Origin: Rhodococcus sp. 14-2483-1-2
GTDB lineage: Bacteria; Actinomycetota; Actinomycetes; Mycobacteriales; Mycobacteriaceae
NCBI RefSeq assembly: GCF_002259405.1
Contig: NZ_NPFW01000009.1
Coordinates: 1-64,000, forward strand
Length of the DNA: 64,000 bases
Reading direction: 5' to 3'
Shown here: positions 62,718 to 64,000 of the stretch, piece by piece
Position numbering within the stretch: position 1 is the stretch's first letter
Layout of the letters: each line of letters opens with the position of its first letter
Translations under genes and position numbers: made by a program
The notes under the pieces: model-generated
Database searches by the model: none
What the model saw: the letters and a program-made list of their open reading frames with translations, nothing else
Told to the model about the DNA's origin: nothing

Positions 62718-63398
62718 TCAGCGCGCCCCGACCGTCGACTTCTGCTCGATGTCGACGACGGAGATGCTGGCCGCGATCAGTAGCTGCTCGAGTGCAGACT
62801 CGACATCCTGCTTCCACCCGTGATCGCGATCGAGCTCGAGCCTCAGTCTCGGGAATCTGTGGTGGGGAGCAATGACCTCGAACCCGACCTTCTCGAGGAA
62901 GTCCGCTTCGATCATGCACGTCGACGCCGAACACGTCAGCTGCGCCGTGGCGTTCGGAACCGCCTGCGCAGCATCGTCGGCGTTGCGCCGAATACCGAAC
63001 GCCTCCAGAGCGCGAACTCCACGATTGACGAGATCGCCCACGACCGCCTGAATCAGCGTGGCCGAATGCAGGTCCGCGTCGTCCGGCGAATCGATCCGGA
63101 GTTGGGTCAGTAGAACAGCATCGTGACTGACCGGCGATGTCGGGAACGTCGTCGCCCGCGGAACTGCGCGGGGTGGACAGTAGAGGGCGCATCCGATCGT
63201 CCTGCCGTCGACGGACAGCAACTGCCCGCACGATCCCCATTCGAGCATGATGGTCGACAGCCATACTTCGTTCTCGAATTCGAGGTCGACCGAGGAACTC
63301 TCCGATGCGGGGTCGAGGACCCAGAAGCTGCATCGCCGCGAATGCGTCGGCAAGTGCTCGAACGAACCGAGCGTCACTCCGGTCACCATCGCCGACAC
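62718..63398 (-). CDS. Conserved GNAT-like protein between cwlM and parB (Rv3916c-like)
   Basis: 226 residues from GTG 63398, with GAGG 5 nt upstream; an ATG at 63389 is in frame. It opens MSAMVTGVTLGSFEHLPTHS and contains CSFWVLDP, a strand-rich centre (LLTQLRIDSPDDADLHSATL) and VNRGVRALEAFGI, a GNAT-like fold pattern with an Asp-rich loop in place of the usual pyrophosphate loop. CMIEADFLEKVGFEVIAPHH resembles the closing GNAT helix. The gene occupies the same place as Rv3916c. Function unknown; substrate cannot be inferred. Confidence 0.8.
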   Translation of the reverse strand: MSAMVTGVTLGSFEHLPTHSRRCSFWVLDPASESSSVDLEFENEVWLSTIMLEWGSCGQLLSVDGRTIGCALYCPPRAVPRATTFPTSPVSHDAVLLTQLRIDSPDDADLHSATLIQAVVGDLVNRGVRALEAFGIRRNADDAAQAVPNATAQLTCSASTCMIEADFLEKVGFEVIAPHHRFPRLRLELDRDHGWKQDVESALEQLLIAASISVVDIEQKSTVGAR

Positions 63399-63582
63399 CG
63401 CTTACCTCAGCCTTCGTGCTCTCGTTCACCGCGAGAATTCTCGATCGGAGCCGATCCGCTCCTCGATCAGGATAGGCGATTGATTCGTTTAACCCGTCGG
63501 GTGGAGCCGATCATTCAAATGTGTTGTATCACAGTATTTTTCGAGCGGATTTCGAGATTTCGGGACCGCCTCCGACCGAGCT

Positions 63583-63597
63583 ACGTCACAGTGACGT
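63583..63597. promoter_or_regulatory. Perfect palindrome between parB and its downstream neighbour
   Basis: ACGTCACAGTGACGT is a 7+1+7 perfect palindrome, 36 nt after the parB stop in its transcription direction and 185 nt upstream of the Rv3916c-like start. It does not match parS (TGTTTCACGTGAAACA). An operator role is possible. The rest of the 63399-63632 gap shows no gene. Confidence 0.45.
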
Positions 63598-63632
63598 TTC
63601 GACCGCTTATGACTGGTCCTGAAAAATCGCCG

Positions 63633-64000
63633 CTACTTTTTCTTCTGCGCTTCCATCATCTCGACGATCCTCTGAAGGTCGTCGACCGAACCGAATTCGA
63701 CCACGATCTTCCCTTTTCGCTTGCCGAGACTGACCGTCACCCGTGTATCGAACGAATCCGAGAGGCGATCGGCGACGTCCTGGAGGCCCGGCATCTGAAT
63801 CGGCTTGCGCCGGGGTGCCGGTTCCGGGCTCTTTCCGTCCTCCCGATTGGCAAGGGTGACGGCCTCTTCGGTCGCGCGAACGGACAGACCTTCGGCGACG
63901 ATTCGCGCCGCCAACGACTCCTGCGCATCCGACCCAGCGTCCAGCGACAGCAAGGCGCGGGCGTGGCCGGCCGACAGAACTCCGGCAGCGACTCGTCGTT
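63633..64000 (-). CDS. parB: Chromosome-partitioning protein ParB, 5' part outside window
   Basis: The last 122 residues are visible, read leftward from the right edge. They start [20 protein letters not shown], the end of the ParB core with the central HTH region, then [15 protein letters not shown], a Pro/Arg linker ([14 protein letters not shown]) and a C-terminal dimerisation domain ([20 protein letters not shown]) ending AQKKK. ParB binds parS near oriC, spreads using CTP and works with ParA to segregate origins. ParA should lie just beyond the window, followed by the rnpA-rpmH-dnaA region. Confidence 0.95.
   Translation of the reverse strand, partial: RRVAAGVLSAGHARALLSLDAGSDAQESLAARIVAEGLSVRATEEAVTLANREDGKSPEPAPRRKPIQMPGLQDVADRLSDSFDTRVTVSLGKRKGKIVVEFGSVDDLQRIVEMMEAQKKK

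Noticed and set aside
63583-63597. Candidate parS site
   Set aside because: parS is TGTTTCACGTGAAACA; the palindrome differs in sequence and length. No good parS match was noticed in the window.

Overview
This is high-G+C actinobacterial DNA, most likely from Rhodococcus or a close relative in the Mycobacteriales. The evidence is a set of gene blocks that match the region around the Mycobacterium tuberculosis origin (Rv numbers are from memory): ponA1, DUF5318, PadR and ino1 (Rv0046-Rv0051); leuS and yqgE (Rv0038-Rv0041); and pcnA, Nudix, DUF6049, MurJ-pseudokinase, sigM, anti-sigma, trxB, trxA, cwlM, Rv3916c-like and parB (Rv3907-Rv3917). parB runs off the right edge, so oriC should lie just beyond it. 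In M. tuberculosis these blocks flank the origin on opposite sides. Here they lie on one side, with the ponA-to-yqgE block inverted.

Layout. 1-8.2 kb: a truncated TerD protein, a GT87-like membrane glycosyltransferase, PonA with a 24-bp tandem repeat, DUF5318, a GNAT enzyme, and a PadR-ino1 operon with a palindromic operator between its -35 and -10. 8.2-13.3 kb: small enzymes, a LysR regulator, and a trehalose-type sugar ABC importer with no ATPase gene but with a 57-residue membrane protein translationally coupled to it. 13.5-21.8 kb: a DUF2786 gene and a TIGR04338-type metallohydrolase gene, separated by a coupled leftward operon of two ATPases, a solute-binding protein, a fused DppB-DppC permease, an MFS pump and a MerR regulator. 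21.8-31.7 kb: an F420-type oxidoreductase, an amino-acid ABC importer with fused binding protein and permease, a Tat-type PhoX phosphatase, a GH25 lysozyme, a stand-alone thioesterase, a GH63 glucosylglycerate hydrolase, DinB and SDR proteins. 31.7-37.6 kb: a divergent MarR/DHA2-efflux pair, a tandem TetR-like protein, a flavin-type oxidase and a secreted lipase. 37.6-49.7 kb: leuS, an SdpI-like/DUF1648 pair, a BASS transporter, glutamate decarboxylase, yqgE, a TetR/NAD-epimerase divergon with two operators, an MFS transporter and a secreted DUF4185 protein. 49.7-64 kb: the conserved origin-proximal cell-wall and redox block.

Two themes recur. First, at least 15 genes have a TANNNT hexamer 6-7 nt before the start codon, the layout expected for leaderless mRNAs; this was used to choose several starts. 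Second, the right end combines wall synthesis and its control (MurJ-pseudokinase, a degenerate CwlM amidase, an ECF sigma/anti-sigma pair) with the thioredoxin system, which has a SigR/SigH-type promoter. No tRNA, rRNA, insertion sequence, prophage or CRISPR array was seen.
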